Under the pieces are notes generated by a model. That model saw nothing but the letters and a program-made list of their open reading frames with translations, searched no databases and had not been told where the DNA came from. The position numbers and the translations under genes are program-made. Shown here piece after piece: positions 32,830 to 41,803 of a stretch of 64,000 nucleotides of DNA. Numbering within the stretch: position 1 is the first letter of the stretch; each line of letters opens with the position of its first letter. The stretch is from Dinghuibacter sp035492835 (GTDB lineage Bacteria > Bacteroidota > Bacteroidia > Chitinophagales > Chitinophagaceae), in assembly GCF_035492835.1 (NCBI RefSeq), contig NZ_DATJIY010000160.1, positions 34,235 to 98,234 of the forward strand, in the 5' to 3' direction.

Positions 32830-32837
32830 TATATTTG
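32830..32837 (+). promoter_or_regulatory. -7 promoter box TATATTTG for the HTCS gene
   Basis: Exact TAnnTTTG match 19 bases before the ATG at 32857, immediately after the stop of the oxygenase gene. It gives the sensor gene its own promoter with a leader of about 15 bases. Confidence 0.6.
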
Positions 32838-32856
32838 ACACGATATTGCTGCCATA

Positions 32857-35800
32857 ATGAGGAAGAGCTGCCTGTGCATCTTACTACTACTATCAACCCT
32901 GGCCCACGCCCAGAGTCCCGGCTCCCAGGGCTCCGTGCGCTACCTGGGCATCGAGAACGGCTTGTCCAACAACGCCGTGACCCAGATCTACCAGGACGCC
33001 CGTGGTTTCATGTGGTTTGGCACCTACGACGGGCTCAACCGTTACGACGGTTACCGGTTCAAGGTATGCCGAAACCGGATCGGGGACAGCAGCTCGCTCG
33101 TGGATAACAACGTCAACCGCATCGAAGGCGCACCCGACGGTCGTCTGTGGGTAGGCGGCCGAAAGGGCCTGAGCGTGTTCGACCCCATCACCGAATCCTT
33201 CGAGCTCCCCCGGTACCTGGATCAAAAAGACGGGAAGCGCAGGCCGCTGCGGGACAACGTGCTCGCCATGAGGGCCATCGGCGCCAGCCGTATCCTGGTG
33301 GGCACCGAGCACCTGGGTTTGTTTGTTTTCGACACCCGAACGCAAACGGGGACGCCGGTCGCATTAAAGGGCCAGAAAGGCTATGAAGCGACGGCCGTCG
33401 CGGCCGATACCGCGCGAGGCCTGTATTGGGTCTCCGTGCAACAACAGGGCCTTTGCCGGTACGACCCGGGCACCCGTCAGTTGCAACCCATGGCGTTGTC
33501 GCAAAAAAGGACATACAGCCTGAACACTGATAAAAACGGGAACGTCTGGTTAGGGACCGACAGCGGTTTGTTCCGCTACGATATAGCCAAAGGGACGATC
33601 ACGGGCAACTACCTGGCCACTCCCAGCAAGGTGATGAACCTGTATACCGACCACGAAGGCGTCCTGTGGATCGCCTGTGACGGCAGCGGGATACTGCTGC
33701 TCGGCCCCAACGAAAGCAGGGCCCGCACGCTGATCTTCAAGAACAGGAAACAGACCCTCAGCAGCAACTCCGTGTTTGCGATCTACGAGGACAAGGAAAA
33801 CCGGAAATGGATCGGCACGCTCCGGGGCGGCATCAACATCATCGACCCCGCGGACAATCCCTTCGAGCTGCATACCTTTCCGACGGACAACGCCTTTGGA
33901 CAGATCAACAACTTCATCTTTTCCTTTGGAGAAGCCGATGACGCCCATCTTTGGGTGGGTACCGACGGGGCGGGGCTGCGGTATTGGAACCGGAAGACAA
34001 ATGCGTCGACGGCATTCACCAACGACCCGGCGGACAAAAGCTCGATCGGGAGCAATTTTATCACCTCGATCCTCCGGGACAGTCACCAAAAGACCTGGGT
34101 GGGGACCTGGTTCGGCGGTGTCAGCCAATTCCAAATCAAGGACAAAAAGTTCAAACGCTATATCTGCTATAACCCGCTCACCAAAAACGAGGAGAACAAT
34201 ATATGGCTGGTCTACGAAGACAGGAACCAAAGACTTTGGGTGAGCACCAGCAATAACGGCACGTTGTATCTCTACAACCCCAAGACAGACCGTTTCGAGG
34301 CCTGGGACCCCGCGGGTCTGAGCAATCTCCAGTGTCTGACGGAAGACAGCCGCGGCGACTTCTGGGGCGGCAGCTATACCGCCCTCGTCCGGATCGACCG
34401 CGTGAGCAAACGCCACAAGCTCTATCCCACCGGTTACCCCGTCCGTTGCCTCCGCGAGGACGCCCACGGCAATTTCTGGGTCGGCACCGACGGGGGCGGT
34501 TTGTTGCTCTTCGACCGGGACCGCGAAAAGTTCACCCGGTATACCGACGCCGACGGCCTGTCCAGCAACGCCATCCTGCAAATGCTGGAAGACAGGGAAG
34601 GCAACCTCTGGATGAGCACCTTCAACGGCCTGGACCGCTTCGATACCCGGCGCCGGACGGCCCGGAACTTCATGCAGGGCGACGGGCTCCAAAGCAACCA
34701 GTTCTCTTACAAGGCGGTAGGCGAGCTCCGGTCCGGGGAATTCGTGTTCGGCGGTATCCGCGGGTTCAACATCTTTTTCCCGGACAGCGTACGCGGCAAT
34801 ACCGAACAGCCGCCCCTTCGGCTGACGGGCATCCGGGTCAACAACGAGCCCGTGAGCTCGAACGTCCGCCACATCACCGAGGTAGTGGCGGGGACGATAC
34901 GGGGCATCACCGTTCCGTACGAGGAAAACACGGTGTCGGTCGACTACGCGGCCCTCGACTACACCTCCGCCGACAAGATTGCCTACAGCTATAAGCTGGA
35001 CGGCTGGGACAAAGCCTGGCTGAGCGCAGGCGACCAGCGCACCGCGACCTATACCCGGCTGCCCGAGGGTCAATATACCCTCCTGATCAAAAACACCAAC
35101 GCCTCGGGCGAATGGGGAACGCCGGCGTCCCTGCTCCGGATCACGGTGCTGCCGCCCTGGTTCCGGACGTGGTGGGCCTATCTGTTATACGGGCTGTCGT
35201 TTATTTCCCTGGTCGGGCTATACGTCAACTATGCCCGTCGCCAGGAGCGTCTTAAATACGAGGTCCGGCTGGCGCACCTGGAGAACGAGAAGGAGAAGGA
35301 GATCGCCGAGCGCAAGTTTTCCTACTTCACCCACATATCCCACGAGTTCCGGACGCCCCTCACCCTGATCATAAATCCCCTGAAGCAATGGATACGGGAT
35401 AACGAGCCGGCGGCGGAGTCCGGCGGGCTGACGACGGCATACCGGAACGCGCGGAGGCTGTTGAGCCTGGTGGATCAGCTACTCCTTTTCCGGAAGGCGG
35501 ACAGCCGGATGGACGAGCTCAACATCGTCCGGATCGACATGACCGCCATCTGCCGGGAGGTCCACGCCCTCTTCCTGCAACAGGCCAGGGCCCGGCGGAT
35601 CGACTACCGGTTGGAGGCGCCGCTGGAGCGGGTGGAAATACCGGGGGACTTCGAAAAGATCGAGATCGCCCTGTTCAACCTTTTGTCCAACGCCTTTAAG
35701 TTCACCCCGGAAGGCGGCACGGTCGTGTTCCGGTTGGAAAGCACCAAAGATGGCGTGCTGGTCATCGTCGAAGACAGCGGCTGCGGGATAGACGAAAAAG

Positions 35801-36921
35801 AGAGACCATTTATCTTCGACCGGTTCCGCCAGGGCGACGTCGCCCACCGGGCATCGGGATTCGGGATAGGGCTGTTCCTGGTCAAGCACTTCGTGGAAGC
35901 GCATCAGGGCCGGATAACCTTTGACAGCGCACCGGGAACGGGGACGACCTTCCGGCTGACGCTGCCGGGCGCGGGTGTGTCGGAGGCCGGGGACAGCCCC
36001 ATAGCGCACCACGAGCTGCTCGACGAGCTGGCAGCGGAGACCGATTTGACGCCCCTCCCGGAAAACAACCAACCGCTGGAAGGCCGCCGCGCCGAAGAAT
36101 TGGTCAGCGACCGGAAGTCGATCCTCGTGATCGACGACAACCCCGACATCCTGGCCTACCTCCGCGGGTTGTTCGAGACCCGCTACGTGGTGCTCGGGGC
36201 GGCCAGCGGGGAGGACGGGCTTACCCTGGCCGAACGGCAGCTCCCCGACCTCATCCTGAGCGACGTCCAGATGGCGGGCATGGACGGGATCACCCTTTGC
36301 GCCCGCATCAAGAGCTCCGAAACCCTGGGCCACATCCCGGTCATCCTCCTGACCGCCTCCACCGGGGACGACACCCGCCTCAGGGGGTTGGAGGGTGGTG
36401 CGGACGACTATATTACCAAGCCTTTCGACGCCCACCTGCTCCTGGCCAAGATCGATTCGGTCCTTCGGAACCGGAACCTCCTCCAGAAATACTTTTTTGA
36501 CAGCATTACCTTAAAGGAATCCTCGGTCAGGGTCCCTTCGGAATACCGACACTTCCTGGCCAAGTGTATCCAGGTGGTGGAAGACAACATCGACAACGAC
36601 GACTTTACCATAAAGACCTTCTCCAAGGCCATGGGGATGAGCCACCGGGCGCTGTACCACAAGATCAAGTCCATCTCGGGCCAGTCCGCCGTCGCCTTTA
36701 TCCGGCAGATCCGTTTGCGGCGCTCCGCCGTGCTCATGCTCCGCGAAGACATGAACATAAACCAGGCGGCCTTTCAAGTGGGCATAGGCGACGTCAGGTA
36801 TTTCCGGGAGCAATTTGTCAAGACCTTTGGCGTGACCCCGTCCGAATATATCCGGAAATACCGCCCCCTGTTTAACCGGGATTTGACGATCATAGCCGCC
36901 CCTCCGGGGGATGAAGGGTAA
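32857..36921 (+). CDS. Hybrid two-component system sensor-regulator (HTCS)
   Basis: Single-chain sensor kinase and transcription activator of 1354 residues. Signal peptide (1-19), then a periplasmic double beta-propeller made of repeats of the type GLWVGxxxGLxxFD (about 20-640), a Y_Y_Y domain (about 680-750; YSYKLDGWDKAWLSAGD), a membrane helix (WWAYLLYGLSFISLVGLYV, near 770), HisKA with phospho-histidine H829 in ISHEFRTPLTL, HATPase (about 930-1040), a receiver with D1136 in LILSDVQMAGMDG, and an AraC-type double HTH (about 1235-1340). HTCS proteins bind oligosaccharide outside and activate the adjacent polysaccharide locus. The following susC-susD-glycosidase genes are the expected target, and a direct repeat before susC may be its binding site. 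Confidence 0.96.
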   Translation: MRKSCLCILLLLSTLAHAQSPGSQGSVRYLGIENGLSNNAVTQIYQDARGFMWFGTYDGLNRYDGYRFKVCRNRIGDSSSLVDNNVNRIEGAPDGRLWVGGRKGLSVFDPITESFELPRYLDQKDGKRRPLRDNVLAMRAIGASRILVGTEHLGLFVFDTRTQTGTPVALKGQKGYEATAVAADTARGLYWVSVQQQGLCRYDPGTRQLQPMALSQKRTYSLNTDKNGNVWLGTDSGLFRYDIAKGTITGNYLATPSKVMNLYTDHEGVLWIACDGSGILLLGPNESRARTLIFKNRKQTLSSNSVFAIYEDKENRKWIGTLRGGINIIDPADNPFELHTFPTDNAFGQINNFIFSFGEADDAHLWVGTDGAGLRYWNRKTNASTAFTNDPADKSSIGSNFITSILRDSHQKTWVGTWFGGVSQFQIKDKKFKRYICYNPLTKNEENNIWLVYEDRNQRLWVSTSNNGTLYLYNPKTDRFEAWDPAGLSNLQCLTEDSRGDFWGGSYTALVRIDRVSKRHKLYPTGYPVRCLREDAHGNFWVGTDGGGLLLFDRDREKFTRYTDADGLSSNAILQMLEDREGNLWMSTFNGLDRFDTRRRTARNFMQGDGLQSNQFSYKAVGELRSGEFVFGGIRGFNIFFPDSVRGNTEQPPLRLTGIRVNNEPVSSNVRHITEVVAGTIRGITVPYEENTVSVDYAALDYTSADKIAYSYKLDGWDKAWLSAGDQRTATYTRLPEGQYTLLIKNTNASGEWGTPASLLRITVLPPWFRTWWAYLLYGLSFISLVGLYVNYARRQERLKYEVRLAHLENEKEKEIAERKFSYFTHISHEFRTPLTLIINPLKQWIRDNEPAAESGGLTTAYRNARRLLSLVDQLLLFRKADSRMDELNIVRIDMTAICREVHALFLQQARARRIDYRLEAPLERVEIPGDFEKIEIALFNLLSNAFKFTPEGGTVVFRLESTKDGVLVIVEDSGCGIDEKERPFIFDRFRQGDVAHRASGFGIGLFLVKHFVEAHQGRITFDSAPGTGTTFRLTLPGAGVSEAGDSPIAHHELLDELAAETDLTPLPENNQPLEGRRAEELVSDRKSILVIDDNPDILAYLRGLFETRYVVLGAASGEDGLTLAERQLPDLILSDVQMAGMDGITLCARIKSSETLGHIPVILLTASTGDDTRLRGLEGGADDYITKPFDAHLLLAKIDSVLRNRNLLQKYFFDSITLKESSVRVPSEYRHFLAKCIQVVEDNIDNDDFTIKTFSKAMGMSHRALYHKIKSISGQSAVAFIRQIRLRRSAVLMLREDMNINQAAFQVGIGDVRYFREQFVKTFGVTPSEYIRKYRPLFNRDLTIIAAPPGDEG

Positions 36922-36926
36922 ATTTA

Positions 36927-36957
36927 CCCCCCTTATTTTTCGATTTTCTCCCCCCTT
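36927..36957 (+). promoter_or_regulatory. Direct repeat CCCCCCTT, 23-bp spacing, before susC of PUL1
   Basis: CCCCCCTT occurs at 36927-36934 and again at 36950-36957, each embedded in T-rich sequence. The second copy lies about 20 bp upstream of the -7 box, where an activator touching the -33 region would bind. Spacing of roughly two helical turns suits a dimeric AraC-type activator such as the adjacent HTCS. Confidence 0.5.
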
Positions 36958-36976
36958 TGGACCCTGGGGCTGGCTG

Positions 36977-36984
36977 TATTTTGC
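36977..36984 (+). promoter_or_regulatory. -7-like promoter box TATTTTGC for susC of PUL1
   Basis: Close variant of TAnnTTTG, 19 bases before the susC ATG at 37004. The weak match fits a promoter that needs an activator. Confidence 0.45.
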
Positions 36985-37003
36985 ACAAAACTAGCTTGCT
37001 ATT

Positions 37004-40000
37004 ATGAAAAGTCTTTTTGCTGTTTGCCTATGGGCGCTATGCCTGCCCCTGCTCTCCACGGCGCAGGATAACCTTATCAACATCCAGGGGACGGTCACGT
37101 CGGGTGGCAGCCCGGTAGCCGGCGCCACCGTAACGGTTAAGGGGGGTAAAACCGCCACTACCGCGGACGCCACGGGGGCGTTTCACCTGCGCGTGCCTTC
37201 TGACGGTGTATTGGTCATCACCCACGTAGACTACACCACCCTGGAGGTGCCGGTCAGGGGAAAAACGTCGCTGACCATCTTATTAGAGCCCAATGAAAAA
37301 AGCCTGGGCGACGTCGTTGTGGTCGGTTACGGCACCCAAAAGAAGGCCACGCTCACAGGCTCGGTGTCGGTGGTCCAGGGGGCGGACGTGGTCAAGAGTC
37401 CCCAGCCCAATTTGTCGAATTCCCTGGCCGGTCGTTTTTCCGGTCTGATCGCCAACAATACCTCCGGCGAACCGGGGTATGACGGTTCGGGTATCCTGAT
37501 CCGGGGTCTGGCCACTACCGGGAGCAACGACGTGCTGATCGTCGTGGACGGGGTGCCCGGTCAGATAGGCGGCCTGGAACGTCTCGACCCGCACGACATC
37601 GAAAGCTTCTCCATCTTAAAGGACGCCTCGGCCGCCGTCTACGGGAGCCGGGCAGCCAACGGGGTAATCCTGATCACCACCAAAAGGGGTAAAACGGGGA
37701 AACCGGTCATCTCCTATAACTTCAACCAGGGTCTTTCGTCGCCCACGCGGTTGCCCAAGCTGGCGGACGCCGCCTTGTACGCGACCCTGATGAACGAGAT
37801 CGAGTACTACGACAACCCGGCGGGTGGATTGAACCAGTTTTATACGGCGGACCAGATCCAGAAGTACCAGGACGGGTCCGATCCTTTTTATTATCCCAAT
37901 ACCGACTGGCGCGGGCTGACGCTCAGGAAGAATGTCCCCCAGACCCAGCAGAACCTCAGCGTCAGCGGCGGGTCCGAAAACGTCAGGTACTTCCTGTCGG
38001 CCGGGATGACCAGCCAGGACGGCTTGTACAAGAACGGCGTCACTCACTACAACCAATATAATTTCCGCAGCAACATCGACGCCAACGTCAGCCCCCGTCT
38101 GAAGGTCGGGCTTTCCCTGTCCGGGCGCGAAGAAAGCCGGCTCTATCCGCAAACCGCGGCGGCCGACATCTTCCGCGCAATCTACCGGGCCTATCCCACC
38201 GTGCTGGCGCGATACCCCAACGGGCTGCCGACAACGGGTATCGAAAACGACAATTCCACGGTACAGGTCACCGACGTGGGCGGCACCAATACCAATCCTA
38301 CCTATGTTTTCAACGGCATATTGAAGGGTTCTTACAGCATCCCCGGCGTCAAGGGGCTGTCGGTGGACGGGTTCCTGGCCGTGGACGAGTCCTTCAGTTA
38401 TGACAAGTCTTTTAGCAAGCCCTACAACCTGTATACGTATGACTCCGCCGCGAAGACCTACAACGCGGTCATCGTAGGCGGCTCCAACAACCTGGCCACG
38501 CTTACGGAAAGCCAGCAGAACACCAGCCTCATCACCTCGAACATCAAGCTGAACTATACGCGCCAGTTCGGAGAGCACCACGTCGACGCCTTTGTCGCGT
38601 ATGAACAGAGCAAGAATCACCAGGACATCCTCGGCGCCAACCGCCTCGATTTCCCCACGGCGCAGACGCCCGAATTGTCGCAGGGCGGCTCCGCCGCCAC
38701 GGATCAAACCAACAGCGGCAGCAGCTACAACTTCACGCGCAAGAGCTACATCGGCAGGGCCGACTACAACTTCGAGGAAAAATACCTCCTCGAGCTCCAG
38801 GCCCGGGTCGACGGCTCGTCGACCTTCCCCGCGGGCAAGCAATACGGCTTCTTCCCCTCCGTCTCCGGCGGCTGGCGGATTTCCAAGGAAAAATGGTTCA
38901 ACCTGCCCCGTGTCGTGGACGACCTGAAACTGCGCGCCAGCTACGGTACGCTGGGGAACGACAACGTGGGTCTGTTCCAATACTTCGACAACTATTCTTT
39001 CAACAACCAGTACGTCATCGGCGGCAGCATCCACCCCGGTATCGACGTAACCAAGCTGGCCAACCCCAACATCACCTGGGAGACCGCCACCAAAATGGAC
39101 CTCGGGCTCAACGCCACCCTGTTCCAGAACTTCACCCTCGAGTTCATCTACTTCCAGCAAAAACGCTCCGACATCCTGACCCAGCGGAACGCCTCCGTTC
39201 CGCAGGTATCCGGGATCGTAAACCCCTACAACGGCGATCCGCTGACGCCTTCCGAAAACATCGGCAAGGTCAACAGCAACGGGATCGAAGCGACCCTGGG
39301 ATACAGCGGCCGGGTAGGGGAGTTCAACTACACCATCGGTGGCAACATGACCTTTGCGAAGAGTAAGATCGTCTTTATCGACGAGGCCCCGGCCACCCTG
39401 GCGTACCAGCGTCAGACCGGGCACCCGCTCAACACGTATCTCCTTTACAATGCCATCGGGATATACCGCACGGCCGACGACCTGGCCAAATACCCGCACC
39501 TGCCGGGCGCGCAGCTTGGCGACCTGATCTATAAGGACGTCAACGGCGACGGGCAGATCACAGCGGACGACGAGACCCGGACCAAATTCGGGAACATACC
39601 CGAAGTCACCTATGGCATCCTGCTCAACGCCGCATACAAACGCGTGGACCTGTCGGTGGTCTTTGCCGGCCAGTCGGACGTCAGCCAGTACGTGCTCCCC
39701 GAATCGGGCACGGTAGGCAACTTCTACAGCAGCTGGGCGGACAACCGCTGGAGCCCGAACAACCCCAACGGTTCCTACCCCCGGGTTGACGATCGCGCGT
39801 CATCGAGCATCAACGGCGGGTTGTACAACAACACCTTCTGGCTGAACAATTCCGCCTTCCTCCGGTTGAAGAGCATCCAGCTCGGGTATACTGTAGGGAA
39901 CCGGTTGCTGTCGAGGGCGAAGATTTCTTCCTTACGGTTCTACGCGAGCGCATTCAACCTGTTTACGATCACCAAGGTAAAGGACTACGACCCGGAAGGC

Positions 40001-40069
40001 ACCAGCGGCTCGGGGCAGTTCTACCCGCAACAACGCATTTTGAACGCTGGTCTTAACCTGACTTTCTAA
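37004..40069 (+). CDS. SusC/RagA-family TonB-dependent outer membrane transporter (PUL1)
   Basis: Outer-membrane transporter of 1021 residues. Signal peptide (MKSLFAVCLWALCLPLLSTAQ), a CarboxypepD_reg-like domain (about 25-100, INIQGTVTSGGSPVAGATVTVKG), then the TonB-dependent plug starting VVVVGYGTQKKATLTGSVSVV with the SusC signature DASAAVYGSRAANGVILITTKRG, and a 22-strand barrel ending in phenylalanine (LNAGLNLTF). It imports oligosaccharides with the SusD lipoprotein that follows six bases later. Likely controlled by the upstream HTCS. Confidence 0.97.
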   Translation: MKSLFAVCLWALCLPLLSTAQDNLINIQGTVTSGGSPVAGATVTVKGGKTATTADATGAFHLRVPSDGVLVITHVDYTTLEVPVRGKTSLTILLEPNEKSLGDVVVVGYGTQKKATLTGSVSVVQGADVVKSPQPNLSNSLAGRFSGLIANNTSGEPGYDGSGILIRGLATTGSNDVLIVVDGVPGQIGGLERLDPHDIESFSILKDASAAVYGSRAANGVILITTKRGKTGKPVISYNFNQGLSSPTRLPKLADAALYATLMNEIEYYDNPAGGLNQFYTADQIQKYQDGSDPFYYPNTDWRGLTLRKNVPQTQQNLSVSGGSENVRYFLSAGMTSQDGLYKNGVTHYNQYNFRSNIDANVSPRLKVGLSLSGREESRLYPQTAAADIFRAIYRAYPTVLARYPNGLPTTGIENDNSTVQVTDVGGTNTNPTYVFNGILKGSYSIPGVKGLSVDGFLAVDESFSYDKSFSKPYNLYTYDSAAKTYNAVIVGGSNNLATLTESQQNTSLITSNIKLNYTRQFGEHHVDAFVAYEQSKNHQDILGANRLDFPTAQTPELSQGGSAATDQTNSGSSYNFTRKSYIGRADYNFEEKYLLELQARVDGSSTFPAGKQYGFFPSVSGGWRISKEKWFNLPRVVDDLKLRASYGTLGNDNVGLFQYFDNYSFNNQYVIGGSIHPGIDVTKLANPNITWETATKMDLGLNATLFQNFTLEFIYFQQKRSDILTQRNASVPQVSGIVNPYNGDPLTPSENIGKVNSNGIEATLGYSGRVGEFNYTIGGNMTFAKSKIVFIDEAPATLAYQRQTGHPLNTYLLYNAIGIYRTADDLAKYPHLPGAQLGDLIYKDVNGDGQITADDETRTKFGNIPEVTYGILLNAAYKRVDLSVVFAGQSDVSQYVLPESGTVGNFYSSWADNRWSPNNPNGSYPRVDDRASSSINGGLYNNTFWLNNSAFLRLKSIQLGYTVGNRLLSRAKISSLRFYASAFNLFTITKVKDYDPEGTSGSGQFYPQQRILNAGLNLTF

Positions 40070-40087
40070 CGATCAATGCCAACTACA

Positions 40088-41740
40088 ATGAAGACAGTAT
40101 ACATCTTTTTATGCGCGGCGGTCCTGTTTGCCTCGTGTAAGAAAAACTACCTGAATATCGTGCCCACCGACCGGCTGTCCGACGCCGCCATCCTGGCCGA
40201 CTCCTCCCTTTTCGAGGATTATGTGATCAACCGTTACCTGGGTGTCGTGCTCCAGGACAAGGAGGGCGAAGGAACGCCCCCGGGTTTCGGGCGGGGTTTC
40301 GAGTACAGCATGTGGAGCTCCATCACCGACGAATCCATCTATAACAACGACGATAACTCCTGGTTGATCGTGCGCGGACAACTGGCTCCCGAAAACACCG
40401 GTATCGCCGGGACCCTCTGGGGCAGGAGCTACCGCAGCATCCGGGAGTGCAACTGGGCCCTCACCAACATCGGTACTGTCTCCATGAGCGTCGGGCATAA
40501 GCAACGGCTTCTGGGGGAATTGCGGTTTATCCGCGCGTTCCGCTACCAGGACCTCATCCGTAACTACGGCGGTATCGTAATGATGGGCGACCGGGTCATC
40601 GACCTCGACAGCAACATGCAGGATCCTTCGCTGTATGTGCGGTCGTCCATCAAGGATTGCATCTCCTACGCCGCTACGGAGCTCGACAGCGCCGCCCAGG
40701 ACCTTCCCCTGGACAACGACGGTACCTGGGCGCTCGGCCGGGCTACCAAGGGGGCGGCCCTCGCCCTCAAGGCGCGCCTGCTGTTGTACGCCGCCAGCCC
40801 GTTGTATGGGGTGGGCACCTGGCAGGACGCCGCCACCGCCGCCCAGGCGGTCATCAGTCTGAATAAATACTCGCTGGACCCCAATTACGGTTCGCTCTTC
40901 CTGAATTCTTCCTCGGGGGAAATCATCTTCGAGCGGATGTATACGATCGGCGCGCGGCACGTCTGTTTGGAGATCGCCAACGGCCCCAACGGCTACGACG
41001 GCTGGGCGGGCAACACGCCCCTCCAGAACGTGGTGGACGCCTACCAGATGAATAACGGCAAGGACATCACCGACCCGGCTTCCGGGTACGACTCCACCAA
41101 CCCTTATGTGAACAGGGACCCGCGTTTCTATTCGACGATCCTTTACAACGGGGCGACATACCGCGGCCGCCAGGTACAATGTTATACACCGGGCGGGCTG
41201 GACTCCAAGGACGGTCCGTCGAACTGGAACACGACCAAGACGGGATACTACCTGCGGAAATACATGGACGACAGCAATCCCATCGACAACCCCTGGAACG
41301 TAGCCGGTCTTCAACCCTGGATATATTTCCGGTATGCGGAAATCCTGCTCGACTACGCCGAAGCGCAGAACGAGGCGGCGGGTCCCGATGGCACCGTGTA
41401 CAGCGCAATCAACCAGATCCGCACCCGCGCGGGTATGCCCAACCTCCCCGCCGGTCTTTCACAGGCGCAGATGCGGACCGCCGTGATGCACGAGCGGCAG
41501 GTGGAGCTGGCTTTTGAAGAACACCGCTTTTACGACGTGCGGCGCTGGAAGATCGCCGACAGCACCGAAAACGTGCCCGCCTTCGGCATAAACGTAACCC
41601 TGAGCGGCGGCACATACGGTTATTCCCGGATCGTCGCCCTGTCGGGCAGGCTGTTTACGTCGAAGGAGTACTGGCTTCCGATACCGCGTTCCGAGATACA
41701 GGCATCGAACAATCAATTGCAACAAAATACCGGCTATTAG
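40088..41740 (+). CDS. SusD/RagB-family nutrient-binding outer membrane lipoprotein (PUL1)
   Basis: Surface lipoprotein of 550 residues that caps the SusC barrel. The lipobox is in MKTVYIFLCAAVLFASC, giving the start at 40088 rather than an ATG 12 bases upstream. SusD helical repeats follow: ERQVELAFEEHRFYDVRRWKIADST, RYAEILLDYAEAQNEAAG and the terminal KEYWLPIPRSEIQASNNQLQQNTGY are diagnostic. Ligand specificity is not predictable from sequence, but the adjacent GH5-GH35 enzyme points to a beta-linked, galactose-decorated glycan. Confidence 0.96.
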   Translation: MKTVYIFLCAAVLFASCKKNYLNIVPTDRLSDAAILADSSLFEDYVINRYLGVVLQDKEGEGTPPGFGRGFEYSMWSSITDESIYNNDDNSWLIVRGQLAPENTGIAGTLWGRSYRSIRECNWALTNIGTVSMSVGHKQRLLGELRFIRAFRYQDLIRNYGGIVMMGDRVIDLDSNMQDPSLYVRSSIKDCISYAATELDSAAQDLPLDNDGTWALGRATKGAALALKARLLLYAASPLYGVGTWQDAATAAQAVISLNKYSLDPNYGSLFLNSSSGEIIFERMYTIGARHVCLEIANGPNGYDGWAGNTPLQNVVDAYQMNNGKDITDPASGYDSTNPYVNRDPRFYSTILYNGATYRGRQVQCYTPGGLDSKDGPSNWNTTKTGYYLRKYMDDSNPIDNPWNVAGLQPWIYFRYAEILLDYAEAQNEAAGPDGTVYSAINQIRTRAGMPNLPAGLSQAQMRTAVMHERQVELAFEEHRFYDVRRWKIADSTENVPAFGINVTLSGGTYGYSRIVALSGRLFTSKEYWLPIPRSEIQASNNQLQQNTGY

Positions 41741-41757
41741 CGCGCCTCCGGCGCGCT
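41739..41757 (+). repeat. Hairpin between susD and the glycosidase gene
   Basis: AGCGCGCC-TCC-GGCGCGCT forms a perfect 8-bp GC-rich stem with a 3-base loop right after the SusD stop. There is no T-run after it, so it is more likely an mRNA processing, stability or attenuation element than a full terminator. Confidence 0.5.
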
Positions 41758-41793
41758 GGCGCAAATTCAAAAGCGCGCCCAATGGCGCAAATT
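41757..41793 (+). repeat. Direct repeat TGGCGCAAATT flanking a GC-rich stretch
   Basis: Exact 11-base copies at 41757-41767 and 41783-41793, 26 bp apart, with AAAAGCGCGCCC between them that could also pair with the preceding hairpin. Lies immediately before the glycosidase ATG. Confidence 0.4.
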
Positions 41794-41803
41794 TCTACAG
41801 ACG

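Noticed and set aside
33550..35073. 507-codon antisense frame within the HTCS propeller
   Set aside because: Shadow frame of a repetitive propeller gene; no recognisable domain.
37616..39499. Open frame of 627 codons antisense to susC of PUL1
   Set aside because: Mirror of the real gene in GC-rich DNA; the translation is low in family features and the + strand SusC is unambiguous.
40109..41314. 401-codon antisense frame over susD of PUL1
   Set aside because: Shadow of the SusD gene.
41739..41757. Intrinsic terminator after susD
   Set aside because: The stem is strong but no T-run follows and the glycosidase gene in the same direction begins 47 bases later.
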